7,256 nucleotides of DNA, taken from positions 1 to 7,256 of the forward strand of contig DLYJ01000245.1 of NCBI GenBank assembly GCA_003447785.1, written 5' to 3'. Shown here in pieces: positions 1 through 6,640 of this stretch. The notes below the pieces were generated by a model. It searched no databases. It was given only the letters and a program-made list of their open reading frames with translations, and was not told the origin of the DNA. Made by a program: the position numbers and the translations under genes. The DNA comes from Treponema sp. Lineage in GTDB: Bacteria; Spirochaetota; Spirochaetia; Treponematales; Treponemataceae. Every line of letters begins with the position of its first letter. Within the stretch, counting starts at the first letter, position 1.

Positions 1-1697
1 ACGTTCTCTTAAAGGAAGTAATCGATAACTCAATTGATGAATTTATCGTCGGTTTTGGTAACAAAATCGATATTCAGATACAGGATAACCGTGTAAAGGT
101 CCGGGATTATGGACGGGGTATTCCGCTGGGAAAACTGGTTGAGTGTGTAAGCCAGATTAACACGGGCGCAAAATACAACGACGACGTTTTCCAGTTTTCT
201 GTAGGTATGAACGGTGTGGGTACAAAGGCTGTAAACGCACTTTCTTCCTACTTCCGTGTAATTGCAATCCGTGATGGCAAGGCAAAGGAAGCAATTTTTG
301 AACAGGGAAAGCTCAAATCAGAAAAACTTGCCGCCACCAAGCCGGGAACCAAAAACGGTACTTATTTTGAATTTGTTCCGGACGAGACAATTTTCGGAAA
401 GTATTCATTCAATATGGAATACGTAGAAAAGCGTCTCTGGAATTACGCCTATCTGAATGCGGGCCTTACCTTAACACTCAACGGCAAGCCTTATGAAAGC
501 AAGAACGGTCTTCTTGATCTTCTGACCAACGAACTTGAATCAGAAAGTTTGTATTCAATCGGCTCATATAACGGACTTCACTTAAAGTTTGCATTTACTC
601 ATACAAACACTTACGGCGAAAATTATTTTTCATTTGTAAACGGTCAGTACACCTCAGACGGCGGAACTCACCTTAATGCCTTTAAGGAAGGTTTTATTAA
701 GGGCGTAAACGACTTTTTCCACGAGTCATACAAGAGCGAAGATATCCGTGAAGGAATCACCGCTGCAATTCTCGTAAAGGTTAAGGACCCGGTTTTTGAA
801 AGCCAGACTAAAAACAAACTTGGAAACACTGATATCCGCCAGTGGGTTGTGGGAGAAGTTCAGTCGGGGCTTGATGACTGGCTGCATAAAAACCCTAAAG
901 CCGCAGAAATGCTTCAGAAAAAAATTGAAGCAAACGAAAAACTCCGCACTGAACTCAGCGCCGTTAAAAAAGAAGCAAAGGAAGCCGCCAAAAAGGTTAG
1001 TATCCGCATTCCAAAACTGGACGACTGCCGCTTCCACCTGGAAGACGGTGCCAAAGGTCAGAACAGTATGATATTCATCACGGAAGGACAGTCTGCGTCG
1101 GGCGTTATGACACACTCGCGGGATGCAAACACACAGGCAATTTTCTCCCTCCGCGGTAAGCCGGAAAACATGTACGGCAAAAAGCAGAGTGACATCTACA
1201 AAAATGATGAACTTTACCAGCTTATGATGGCCCTTGGAATTGAAAATTCTGTGGAAAACCTTAAATATTCAAAAATCGTAATCGCAACCGATGCCGATAA
1301 CGACGGTTTTCATATCCGTAACCTGGTCTTAACGTTCTTCCTGGGCTACTTTGAAGAACTGGTTACAAGCGGCCGCGTCTGGATTCTTGAAACTCCGCTT
1401 TTCCGCGTCCGCACCAAAAAAGAAAACATTTACTGTTATTCTGAAGATGAGCGCGATAAGGCACAGGCAAAACTTGGCAAAAACTGCGAGACCAGCCGAT
1501 TTAAAGGACTTGGAGAAATCAACCCGAGTGAATTCAGGCAGTTTATCGATCCAAAAACAATGCATCTTACACCGGTAGAAATAAGCCAGCTCAAGATTGT
1601 ACCTCAGTTACTTTCATTCTATATGGGCAAAAATACACCGGAGCGCCGCCACTTTATCGAAGAGCACCTGCTCAGTAACGCGGACATCGACGTATAA
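1..1697 (+). CDS. parE: DNA topoisomerase IV subunit B (ParE/GyrB-type), 5' truncated by the window
   Basis: ATPase and toprim subunit of a type IIA topoisomerase, which drives ATP-dependent strand passage together with the ParC subunit encoded next. The reading frame is open from base 3 and gives 564 residues; the family pattern suggests a few dozen N-terminal residues lie upstream. Numbering from base 3, the GHKL ATPase motifs are visible: EVIDNSIDE (5-13), the DxGxG box in RDYGRGIP (about 38-45) and GMNGVGTKAVNALS (about 68-81). The transducer QTK loop is at 268-270. The toprim domain carries the catalytic Glu in ITEGQSASG (359-367) and the metal-binding acidic triad in TDADNDG (429-435). 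RFKGLGEINP (499-508) and FYMGKNTPERR (539-549) close the protein. The short ATPase lid and phrases such as YCYSEDER resemble Bacteroidetes-type ParE more than E. coli ParE or GyrB; this is from memory of the family. Gyrase is the alternative, but the partner lacks a GyrA box. The ATG at 207 is internal, not the start. Confidence 0.93.
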   Translation, partial: VLLKEVIDNSIDEFIVGFGNKIDIQIQDNRVKVRDYGRGIPLGKLVECVSQINTGAKYNDDVFQFSVGMNGVGTKAVNALSSYFRVIAIRDGKAKEAIFEQGKLKSEKLAATKPGTKNGTYFEFVPDETIFGKYSFNMEYVEKRLWNYAYLNAGLTLTLNGKPYESKNGLLDLLTNELESESLYSIGSYNGLHLKFAFTHTNTYGENYFSFVNGQYTSDGGTHLNAFKEGFIKGVNDFFHESYKSEDIREGITAAILVKVKDPVFESQTKNKLGNTDIRQWVVGEVQSGLDDWLHKNPKAAEMLQKKIEANEKLRTELSAVKKEAKEAAKKVSIRIPKLDDCRFHLEDGAKGQNSMIFITEGQSASGVMTHSRDANTQAIFSLRGKPENMYGKKQSDIYKNDELYQLMMALGIENSVENLKYSKIVIATDADNDGFHIRNLVLTFFLGYFEELVTSGRVWILETPLFRVRTKKENIYCYSEDERDKAQAKLGKNCETSRFKGLGEINPSEFRQFIDPKTMHLTPVEISQLKIVPQLLSFYMGKNTPERRHFIEEHLLSNADIDV

Positions 1698-1707
1698 GGC
1701 TGGATTT

Positions 1708-1714
1708 GAGGGGA
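1708..1714 (+). promoter_or_regulatory. Ribosome binding site of parC
   Basis: GAGGGGA lies 4 bases before the ATG at 1719, in the 21-bp gap after the parE stop codon. It supports the chosen parC start and separate translation initiation within a shared transcript. Confidence 0.7.
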
Positions 1715-1718
1715 ATTT

Positions 1719-3650
1719 ATGGCATTTGTAAAAAATCTTTTTGATAAAAACTTTATTGAATACGCATCTTACGTAATCCGTGACCGCGCGATTCCTGATT
1801 TGGAAGACGGGCTCAAGCCTGTTCAGCGCCGCATCATGCACACACTTTTTGAAGTTGATGACGGATACTTTCAGAAGGTTTCCTTTGTTGTGGGACGAAC
1901 AATGAAGTATCACCCCCACGGAGACGCTTCCATCTACGGCGCCTTAGTAAACCTTGCAAACAAGGAAATCTTTATCGAAAAGCAGGGAAACTTTGGTAAC
2001 AAGTTTACCGGTGACGGAGCTTCTGCGGGACGTTACATCGAGTGCCGCGTACACCCCCTTGCAAAAGAATTCCTCGTAACAAACCCTAATATAACTCATT
2101 ATGTTCCAAACTACGACGGCCGAAGTACCGAGCCGGAAGTGTACCGCGCAAAAATTCCTCTGGCCCTGATTATGGGCGCTGAAGGCATTGCGGTTGGTAT
2201 GAGCACAAAAATTCTTCCGTATAATATTAAGGAAGTTCTTGAAGCAGAAATCAAATGTCTCCAGGGAAAGAAATTCAAGATTTATCCTGATGTTTCTACA
2301 GGCGGCCTGATTGACGTTTCAAACTACAACGACGGTAACGGCAAAATCGTAACCCGCGCCAAATTTGACACTTCTGATGAAAAGAAAATCGTAATCACAG
2401 AACTTCCGGTTGATTCAACTGCCAAGGAACTTCTTGAATCGATTGACTCCGCTTACAAGGCCGGCAAAATCAAAATCAGTTCTGTCGACAACTTTACTAC
2501 AGACCACTGCTGTATCGAAATCAAGCTTCCCCGCGGTGTTTACACAAAAGATGTTGTGGATGCCCTTTACGCATACACTGACTGCGAAAAATCAATTTCA
2601 TGCCAGATGCTCGTAATCAAGGATAATATGCCTGTTGCAATGACTGCTACGGAAATTATCAAGTATTATGCTGACAAGCTTACACTTATCATCAAGGATG
2701 AACTTGAATACGAACGCTCACAGCTTACCGAAAAACTTCATATTCGTACTCTTGAACGCATCTTTATCGAAGAGCGCATTTACAAGAAGATTGAAGAGCA
2801 GAAGACCCAGGAAGCCGTAATCAAAGCAGTTTACGACGGCTTTAAGCTGTTCAAGGCAGAACTTATCCGCCCGATTACCGACGAAGATATTGAACATTTG
2901 CTACAGATTCCGATCCGCCGCATTTCGCTGTATGACATCAATAAAAACCGTGCAGAAGTTCTTGCAATCAATAACCGCCTCAAGGAAATCGCCCGTCTTC
3001 TTAAAGACCTGGTTGGCTGCGCAGTAACTTATCTTGAAGGCATGATAGGTAAATTCAAGGGAATGGATGTTAAACGCCACACTGAGATTGCAGAATTCAA
3101 TGCGGTGGACGTTAAAGCCGTTGCCAAAAGCGACAGAAGCCTGCGCTACGACGATAAGGGGTATCTTGGAATCGGAGTTTCAGGCGGCGTAGAACTTATG
3201 AAGGTAAGTCCTTATGACCGTATCCTTTACATGCGCAAAAACGGTATTTTTGCCGTAACGGATGTTCCGGACAAACTCTTTATCGACAAGGGAATGTGGT
3301 TCTGTCAGCTTGCAGAAAAAGAAATCATCAACAAGGTTTTGTTCACTGTAATTTTCCGTGATCCTAAAACAAAGTACGCATTCATCAAGCGCTGTAGAAT
3401 TCCAAGCTGGATTATGAACCGAGACTACTTTATCGCGCCGGACGGAATGGAAGTTTTGCACGTTGATACACGGGAAAAATTTACATTCACCCTCAAATAC
3501 GAAAAGAAACCCCGGGTAAAAATTCTTGAAGAGCAGTTTAAGGCTGACGACTACGAAGAAAGGGGCTTAAAAACCCAGGGTGTTCGTCTTTGTACGCGGG
3601 AAGTTGAATCAATTAAAGTTGACAATGAACAGCTGAGCCTGTTTAATTAG
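1719..3650 (+). CDS. parC: DNA topoisomerase IV subunit A (ParC/GyrA-type)
   Basis: DNA breakage-reunion subunit (643 aa) that pairs with the ParE subunit just upstream. The winged-helix core starts almost at residue 1, with YVIRDRAIPDLEDGLKPVQRR at 18-38 matching the family's opening motif. The drug-pocket helix is YHPHGDASIYG (64-74). The catalytic tyrosine is Tyr106, preceded by Arg105, in GRYIECR. EGIAVGMSTKILPYN (155-169) carries the isoleucine of the DNA-bending wedge. Charged helices at about 320-365 and 405-435 fit the coiled-coil arm that leads to the C-gate. The remainder, about 475-643, is a short C-terminal domain, smaller than the beta-pinwheel of E. coli ParC (752 aa in total) or GyrA (875 aa). 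No GyrA box (QRRGGKG) is seen, which argues against a supercoiling gyrase and for decatenating topoisomerase IV. The positions equivalent to GyrA Ser83 and Asp87 are Ala70 and Gly74. The start at 1719 is supported by GAGGGGA 4 bases upstream. Confidence 0.93.
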   Translation: MAFVKNLFDKNFIEYASYVIRDRAIPDLEDGLKPVQRRIMHTLFEVDDGYFQKVSFVVGRTMKYHPHGDASIYGALVNLANKEIFIEKQGNFGNKFTGDGASAGRYIECRVHPLAKEFLVTNPNITHYVPNYDGRSTEPEVYRAKIPLALIMGAEGIAVGMSTKILPYNIKEVLEAEIKCLQGKKFKIYPDVSTGGLIDVSNYNDGNGKIVTRAKFDTSDEKKIVITELPVDSTAKELLESIDSAYKAGKIKISSVDNFTTDHCCIEIKLPRGVYTKDVVDALYAYTDCEKSISCQMLVIKDNMPVAMTATEIIKYYADKLTLIIKDELEYERSQLTEKLHIRTLERIFIEERIYKKIEEQKTQEAVIKAVYDGFKLFKAELIRPITDEDIEHLLQIPIRRISLYDINKNRAEVLAINNRLKEIARLLKDLVGCAVTYLEGMIGKFKGMDVKRHTEIAEFNAVDVKAVAKSDRSLRYDDKGYLGIGVSGGVELMKVSPYDRILYMRKNGIFAVTDVPDKLFIDKGMWFCQLAEKEIINKVLFTVIFRDPKTKYAFIKRCRIPSWIMNRDYFIAPDGMEVLHVDTREKFTFTLKYEKKPRVKILEEQFKADDYEERGLKTQGVRLCTREVESIKVDNEQLSLFN

Positions 3651-3656
3651 TAAAGT

Positions 3657-4490
3657 ATGAATCAGAATAATAAAGCTCTTTTGGAAAAGATGACTGAAAA
3701 ACTCTCAACTGTCGTGCAGAAGAATTTCCGCAACGCCTTTTCCACTGTTTTTTTAATGATGATAATTGAATCCATTGGTAGCGCAATTTTTCTCGCTCCC
3801 ATGATGTATTTTTCAATTACAGAAAAAACCACACCTCTTACAATGGGCATTTCCTACGTGCTTCTAGCCGCCGGAATCATCTGCTGGTTTCTGCTTCAGG
3901 CAGGCGCCTTTGTTCTCTTTCTCCGGATGGTGAGGGGAGACTATGTTTCCATCGGTTTTCTGTTTTACGGCTTCAGAAAATTCAGGCAGTTTGTCGGCTC
4001 GGCAGTCTTTTTTGCAGGACTTGCAGCTTTGGTAACGGTCATAATTCGATTCGTGATTCATTTTACAAAAGACACAACCTACGACGTTCTTGCCTTTTTG
4101 GACAAACACTTTGGTGAAATTAATTCAATTTTGGTGGTTGCAGCGGTTTTGCTTTTGCTTACGGTAATAATTTCCATCCGCTTTTTGTTTTTGTTTTTTG
4201 TCCGCTACGATAAGCCTGAGATTGGTACATTCAAATCCGCAGGAATTGCCGCAGGGGTAATCAGAAAAAAAATCCTGCTTTTAATCTGGTTTGTCTTAAA
4301 GTCAAGTGCACGTTATCTTGTTCTTGCTTTATTCTATTTTGCCGCATCTACTTATTTTGGATTTAAAACAGAAAGTGCAATTCAATCAGTTGCACATTTC
4401 TTATTCAGTTTTTTGTATTTATTGAATATGTACAAGGCTTTCGTCATGGCTTACTTTGCCATCGCAACTTTTTACGACGAAACGGTTTAG
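3657..4490 (+). CDS. Six-helix integral membrane protein of unknown function
   Basis: I do not recognise this 277-residue protein with confidence. About six hydrophobic segments can be seen, near residues 29-51, 64-90, 111-135, 157-183, 204-232 and 241-270. A charged N-terminal tail of about 25 residues precedes them and no signal peptide is present. The cytoplasmic-looking stretches GFRKFRQ (105-111) and VRYDKPEIGTFKSAG (182-196), followed by a basic RKK and a helix, loosely resemble DUF975/YciC-like membrane proteins; this is a weak impression. No transport, catalytic or binding motif stands out. The ATG at 3657 lies 6 bp after parC and has no clear Shine-Dalgarno sequence, so it may rely on translational coupling. 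A second in-frame ATG at 3690 has GGA 4 bases upstream and is a credible alternative that would shorten the protein by 11 residues. The gene ends 1 bp before yigZ, so it probably shares the parEC transcript. Confidence 0.75.
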   Translation: MNQNNKALLEKMTEKLSTVVQKNFRNAFSTVFLMMIIESIGSAIFLAPMMYFSITEKTTPLTMGISYVLLAAGIICWFLLQAGAFVLFLRMVRGDYVSIGFLFYGFRKFRQFVGSAVFFAGLAALVTVIIRFVIHFTKDTTYDVLAFLDKHFGEINSILVVAAVLLLLTVIISIRFLFLFFVRYDKPEIGTFKSAGIAAGVIRKKILLLIWFVLKSSARYLVLALFYFAASTYFGFKTESAIQSVAHFLFSFLYLLNMYKAFVMAYFAIATFYDETV

Positions 4491-4491
4491 T

Positions 4492-5082
4492 ATGTTTGTT
4501 CCTGCCGCGCCTGCAAGCGCCGAACTGATAATCAAAGGCTCGCGTTTTTTGTCTGAGGTTTTTATAATTCAAAACCAGGCAGAAGTGCGCACAATCATCA
4601 AGGAGCAGAAAAATAAGTATTCGGATGCCACACACGTCTGCCACGCCTTTATCTCAGGCAAAAATGCGGAAGTGATGGGAATGAGCGACGACGGCGAGCC
4701 CGGCGGAACTGCAGGCAGGCCTATGCTGGACGTGCTTAAAGGCCGTTCTGTCACAAACATCCTTGTAACCGTAACACGCTGGTTTGGCGGCACCCTGCTG
4801 GGAACCGGCGGTCTTGTTCACGCCTACGGGGACAGCGTAAAACAGGTGCTGGACAAACTTGAACTGGTTGAATTAATCGATAAAAGCAGTTTTTCGTTTA
4901 AATGCGATTACGCCCAGTACCAGATTCTTAAAAAACTCATGCAGAATTACAAACTCTACGACGTTACGGAAGATTTCGGGAGTGTCATCACTGTAAGCGG
5001 CCAGATTGCAGTAAAGTTAGCGGATGATTTTAAGGAACGCATTTTTGATTCAACAAACGGACAGGTTCAACTTTTTGTTTGA
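4492..5082 (+). CDS. yigZ: YigZ/IMPACT-family protein (UPF0029)
   Basis: A 196-residue member of the YigZ family. The eukaryotic relative IMPACT regulates the Gcn2 kinase; the bacterial role is not settled, though a translation- or nucleic-acid-related function is usually proposed from the fold. The family signature is complete: KGSRF (15-19), ATHVCHAF (46-53), MSDDGEPGGTAGRPML (64-79) and TRWFGGTLLGTGGL (95-108), then the C-terminal ferredoxin-like domain (about 130-196). Trp97 occupies the position where Tyr is usual in RYFGG. The ATG at 4492 follows the previous stop codon after one base and gives the normal N-terminus of the family. A TTG start at 4456 would overlap the upstream gene by 35 bp and add residues not usual for the family, so I rejected it. 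No strong ribosome binding site is visible, which fits translational coupling. The stop codon lies inside the -35 box of the next gene's promoter. Confidence 0.92.
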   Translation: MFVPAAPASAELIIKGSRFLSEVFIIQNQAEVRTIIKEQKNKYSDATHVCHAFISGKNAEVMGMSDDGEPGGTAGRPMLDVLKGRSVTNILVTVTRWFGGTLLGTGGLVHAYGDSVKQVLDKLELVELIDKSSFSFKCDYAQYQILKKLMQNYKLYDVTEDFGSVITVSGQIAVKLADDFKERIFDSTNGQVQLFV

Positions 5083-5107
5083 CGTAAGCCCATTCTCATT
5101 TTATAAT
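5079..5107 (+). promoter_or_regulatory. Sigma-70-type promoter of the trpX-like gene
   Basis: TTGACG (5079-5084) and TATAAT (5102-5107) are separated by 17 bp, close to the consensus vegetative promoter. The -35 box includes the stop codon of yigZ. A second TATAAT at 5107-5112 overlaps the first but would need a 22-bp spacer. Transcription would start near 5114, leaving a leader of about 64 nt. Confidence 0.8.
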
Positions 5108-5118
5108 ATAATAATCTA

Positions 5119-5156
5119 CCTTTAGTATCATTGAACTTCTTTAAGTCGGCTAAAGG
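5119..5156 (+). promoter_or_regulatory. Inverted repeat in the trpX-like leader (possible RNA hairpin)
   Basis: CCTTTAG (5119-5125) is the exact reverse complement of CTAAAGG (5150-5156). The enclosed 24 nt contain a smaller pairing, ACTT (5135-5138) with AAGT (5143-5146). The 3' arm ends 6 nt before the AAGGAGA ribosome binding site, so the structure could influence translation or mRNA stability. There is no U-tract, so it is not an intrinsic terminator, and it is too small for a known riboswitch class. Confidence 0.4.
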
Positions 5157-5162
5157 ATAAAA

Positions 5163-5169
5163 AAGGAGA
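5163..5169 (+). promoter_or_regulatory. Ribosome binding site of the trpX-like gene
   Basis: AAGGAGA lies 8 bases before the ATG at 5178, inside an A-rich unstructured stretch. This is a strong site and fits high expression. Confidence 0.85.
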
Positions 5170-5177
5170 AATAAAAA

Positions 5178-6134
5178 ATGAAAAAAATTAGTGCTGTTGC
5201 AGCATGTGTGTTGATGGCTGCTCTTGCTCTTACAGGTTGTTCAAAGAAGAAGGTTTCTTCGGACAAAGTTTTGAAAATCGGTGTAATCCAGCTTGTTGAA
5301 CACCCGGCTCTTGATGCTTCATGCAAAGGTTTTATCGACGGTCTTGCAGAAGCAGGTTATGTTGACGGTCAGAACATCACTGTTGACTTTAACAACGCTC
5401 AGGGCGAACAGGTAAACTGTGTAACAATCGCAAACAAACTCGTTAACGATAAAGACGACCTTATCCTTGCTATTGCAACACCGGCTGCACAGGCTGTTGC
5501 AAACCTTACAAAAGACATTCCAATTCTTGTTACAGCTGTAACAGACCCTCAGACTGCTCAGCTTGTAAAATCAAATGCAAAACCGGAAACAAACGTTTCA
5601 GGTACATCTGACCTTACTCCTGTAAAGGCACAGATTGATTTGCTCAAGAAAATCCTTCCTGAAGCAAAAAATGTTGGTCTTATGTACTGCTCAAGCGAAC
5701 AGAACTCTGTATTCCAGATCAACCTCGCTAAAGAAGCATGTAAAGAAGCAGGTCTTGGATATCTTGAAGCTTCAGTTTCTAACTCAAACGAAATCCAGCA
5801 GGTTACACAGAGCCTCGTAGGAAAAGTTGATGCAATCTACATCCCGACAGACAACATGCTTGCTGCAGGTATGGCTACAGTTGCAATGGTTGCAAACGAA
5901 GCTAAAATCCCTACAATCGCAGGTGAAGACGGAATGGTTAAGTCTGGCGCTCTCTGTACATACGGTATCAACTACTATGAACTTGGAAAACAGACAGCAG
6001 CTCAGGCTGTAGAAATCCTCAGAGACGGTAAAAAACCTGCTGACATGCCAATCCAGTATCTTGAAAAATGTGACTTCTCTAAAAACGAAGAAACAGAAAA
6101 AGCCCTGGGAATCACACTCCCGGCTGATCTCTAA
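5178..6134 (+). CDS. trpX: TrpX-like ABC transporter substrate-binding lipoprotein
   Basis: Membrane-anchored binding protein (318 aa) of the ABC_sub_bind family, which delivers aromatic or related amino acids to an ABC importer. The N-terminus is a lipoprotein signal: MKK, a hydrophobic stretch, and the lipobox LTGC with the lipidated Cys21, followed by a charged SKKK linker. Two Rossmann-like lobes follow. Motifs shared with TrpX proteins are QLVEHPALD (38-46), AIATPAAQAVA (98-108), AVTDPQTAQLV (120-130), SSEQNS (172-177), VDAIYIPTDN (217-226) and GINYYELGKQTA (263-274). Family membership is clear; tryptophan specificity is only an inference from resemblance to the streptococcal TrpX, and other ligands are possible. 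Codon choice is narrow (many CTT, GTT, ACA, AAC and GAA codons) compared with the flanking genes, a sign of high expression. The gene has its own promoter and a strong terminator. No permease or ATPase gene is adjacent on either side, so partners must be encoded elsewhere. Confidence 0.9.
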   Translation: MKKISAVAACVLMAALALTGCSKKKVSSDKVLKIGVIQLVEHPALDASCKGFIDGLAEAGYVDGQNITVDFNNAQGEQVNCVTIANKLVNDKDDLILAIATPAAQAVANLTKDIPILVTAVTDPQTAQLVKSNAKPETNVSGTSDLTPVKAQIDLLKKILPEAKNVGLMYCSSEQNSVFQINLAKEACKEAGLGYLEASVSNSNEIQQVTQSLVGKVDAIYIPTDNMLAAGMATVAMVANEAKIPTIAGEDGMVKSGALCTYGINYYELGKQTAAQAVEILRDGKKPADMPIQYLEKCDFSKNEETEKALGITLPADL

Positions 6135-6157
6135 TCTGTAAGGCTATATAAATAAAT

Positions 6158-6200
6158 AAAAAAGACTGCATTTCAGTGTGTGAAGTGCAGTCTTTTTTTT
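6158..6200 (+). terminator. Rho-independent terminator after the trpX-like gene
   Basis: GACTGCA (6164-6170) pairs with TGCAGTC (6186-6192). The stem extends inward through TTTCA/TGAAG (one G-T wobble) around a 5-nt loop, giving about 12 bp. Eight T residues follow (6193-6200), and an A-run (6158-6163) precedes the stem, so it could also work on the opposite strand. Confidence 0.93.
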
Positions 6201-6252
6201 GCTGAGAGAGTCAAAAAGCATAAAACTTAATGCAGTATTTCAAAAATTGCGC

Positions 6253-6258
6253 TATAAT
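6253..6258 (+). promoter_or_regulatory. Likely -10 box of the antitoxin-vapC operon
   Basis: TATAAT lies 30 bp before the antitoxin start and just downstream of the preceding terminator. No good -35 hexamer is seen at 16-18 bp (ATGCAG at 17 bp), so the promoter may be weak or activator-dependent; toxin-antitoxin promoters are also often self-repressed. Confidence 0.5.
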
Positions 6259-6274
6259 AAAAATGATTTCTGAA

Positions 6275-6281
6275 AAGGAGG
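6275..6281 (+). promoter_or_regulatory. Ribosome binding site of the antitoxin gene
   Basis: AAGGAGG, a full consensus Shine-Dalgarno sequence, lies 6 bases before the ATG at 6288 and fixes that start. Confidence 0.88.
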
Positions 6282-6287
6282 CGCACC

Positions 6288-6530
6288 ATGACAATTGAAG
6301 GGTATTTTGATGGTACTGCAGTAAGAACTCTTGAACCTGTAGATTTAAAACCGAACCAGCGGGTTTTTATTAGTGTTCTGGATAACAGTTTTTCTGATTC
6401 AAAAAAGCAGCGTATTCAGCAAAAGCTTGATTCGATCAATTCTGTATATGGTATGCTTTCTTCAGAAGAGTCAGAAGCTGTAGATGAATCCATTCATACC
6501 GGAATCAAGTTCGGGGAACTGGAAGTATGA
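6288..6530 (+). CDS. Antitoxin-like protein of a VapBC-type locus
   Basis: An 80-residue protein, complete. The first 32 residues, GYFDGTAVRTLEPVDL and then NQRVFISVLD, resemble the small beta-rich AF2212/DUF104-type antitoxin N-terminus, whose pattern is a short strand, a xLxPLxPxxL turn and RVxVxV. The C-terminal half is charged and probably helical (about 37-72: KKQRIQQKLDSINSVYGMLS and an acidic stretch), which would suit wrapping around a PIN toxin. Assignment as an antitoxin rests on this resemblance and on context: its TGA stop overlaps the ATG of a PIN-domain start in an ATGA arrangement, the classic layout of antitoxin-toxin pairs. The toxin partner is broken, so this protein has no intact local target. 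It may persist as a leftover, or it may neutralise a related toxin elsewhere. The gene is preceded by a consensus ribosome binding site and its own -10 box. Exact antitoxin family: uncertain. Confidence 0.72.
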   Translation: MTIEGYFDGTAVRTLEPVDLKPNQRVFISVLDNSFSDSKKQRIQQKLDSINSVYGMLSSEESEAVDESIHTGIKFGELEV

Positions 6531-6618
6531 CATATTTTTTGGATGCAAATATTGTCAGCTATCTTCTGAAGGGCATTTAGGAAGAATCAAAGATTTGAAA
6601 TACGAAGTTTGGAATTAA
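6527..6618 (+). pseudogene. vapC: vapC (PIN-domain toxin) remnant with internal deletion and frameshift
   Basis: The frame starting at the ATG that overlaps the antitoxin stop reads MTYFLDANIVSYLLKG and then Ile-stop (TAG at 6578-6580). This is the standard PIN-domain N-terminus, including the first catalytic Asp (residue 6). From 6574, in the next frame, the sequence reads HLGRIKDLKYEVWN followed by TAA (6616-6618), which matches the usual VapC C-terminal pattern HFxRIxxLxxExW. The head and tail of a toxin of roughly 130 residues are therefore joined near 6571-6577, with about 100 residues missing and the frame broken. The remaining PIN acidic residues are lost, so RNase activity is not possible. 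The 17-residue product could still be translated by coupling to the antitoxin gene, but no function is implied. The C-terminal match is by eye. Confidence 0.78.
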
Positions 6619-6640
6619 TCCGTTAGAACAACACCTCGTT

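Noticed and set aside
207..209. ATG at 207 as the start of the ParE gene
   Set aside because: The frame stays open to base 3, and the upstream codons encode the essential GHKL motifs EVIDNSIDE and DYGRG, so the true start lies outside the window.
726..1115. Minus-strand open frame of 129 codons inside parE
   Set aside because: It is a shadow of a strongly conserved coding region, with no ribosome binding site or family match that I can see.
4456..4491. TTG start for yigZ, adding 12 residues
   Set aside because: It overlaps the membrane-protein gene by 35 bp and adds residues not expected for the family; the ATG at 4492 gives the normal N-terminus.
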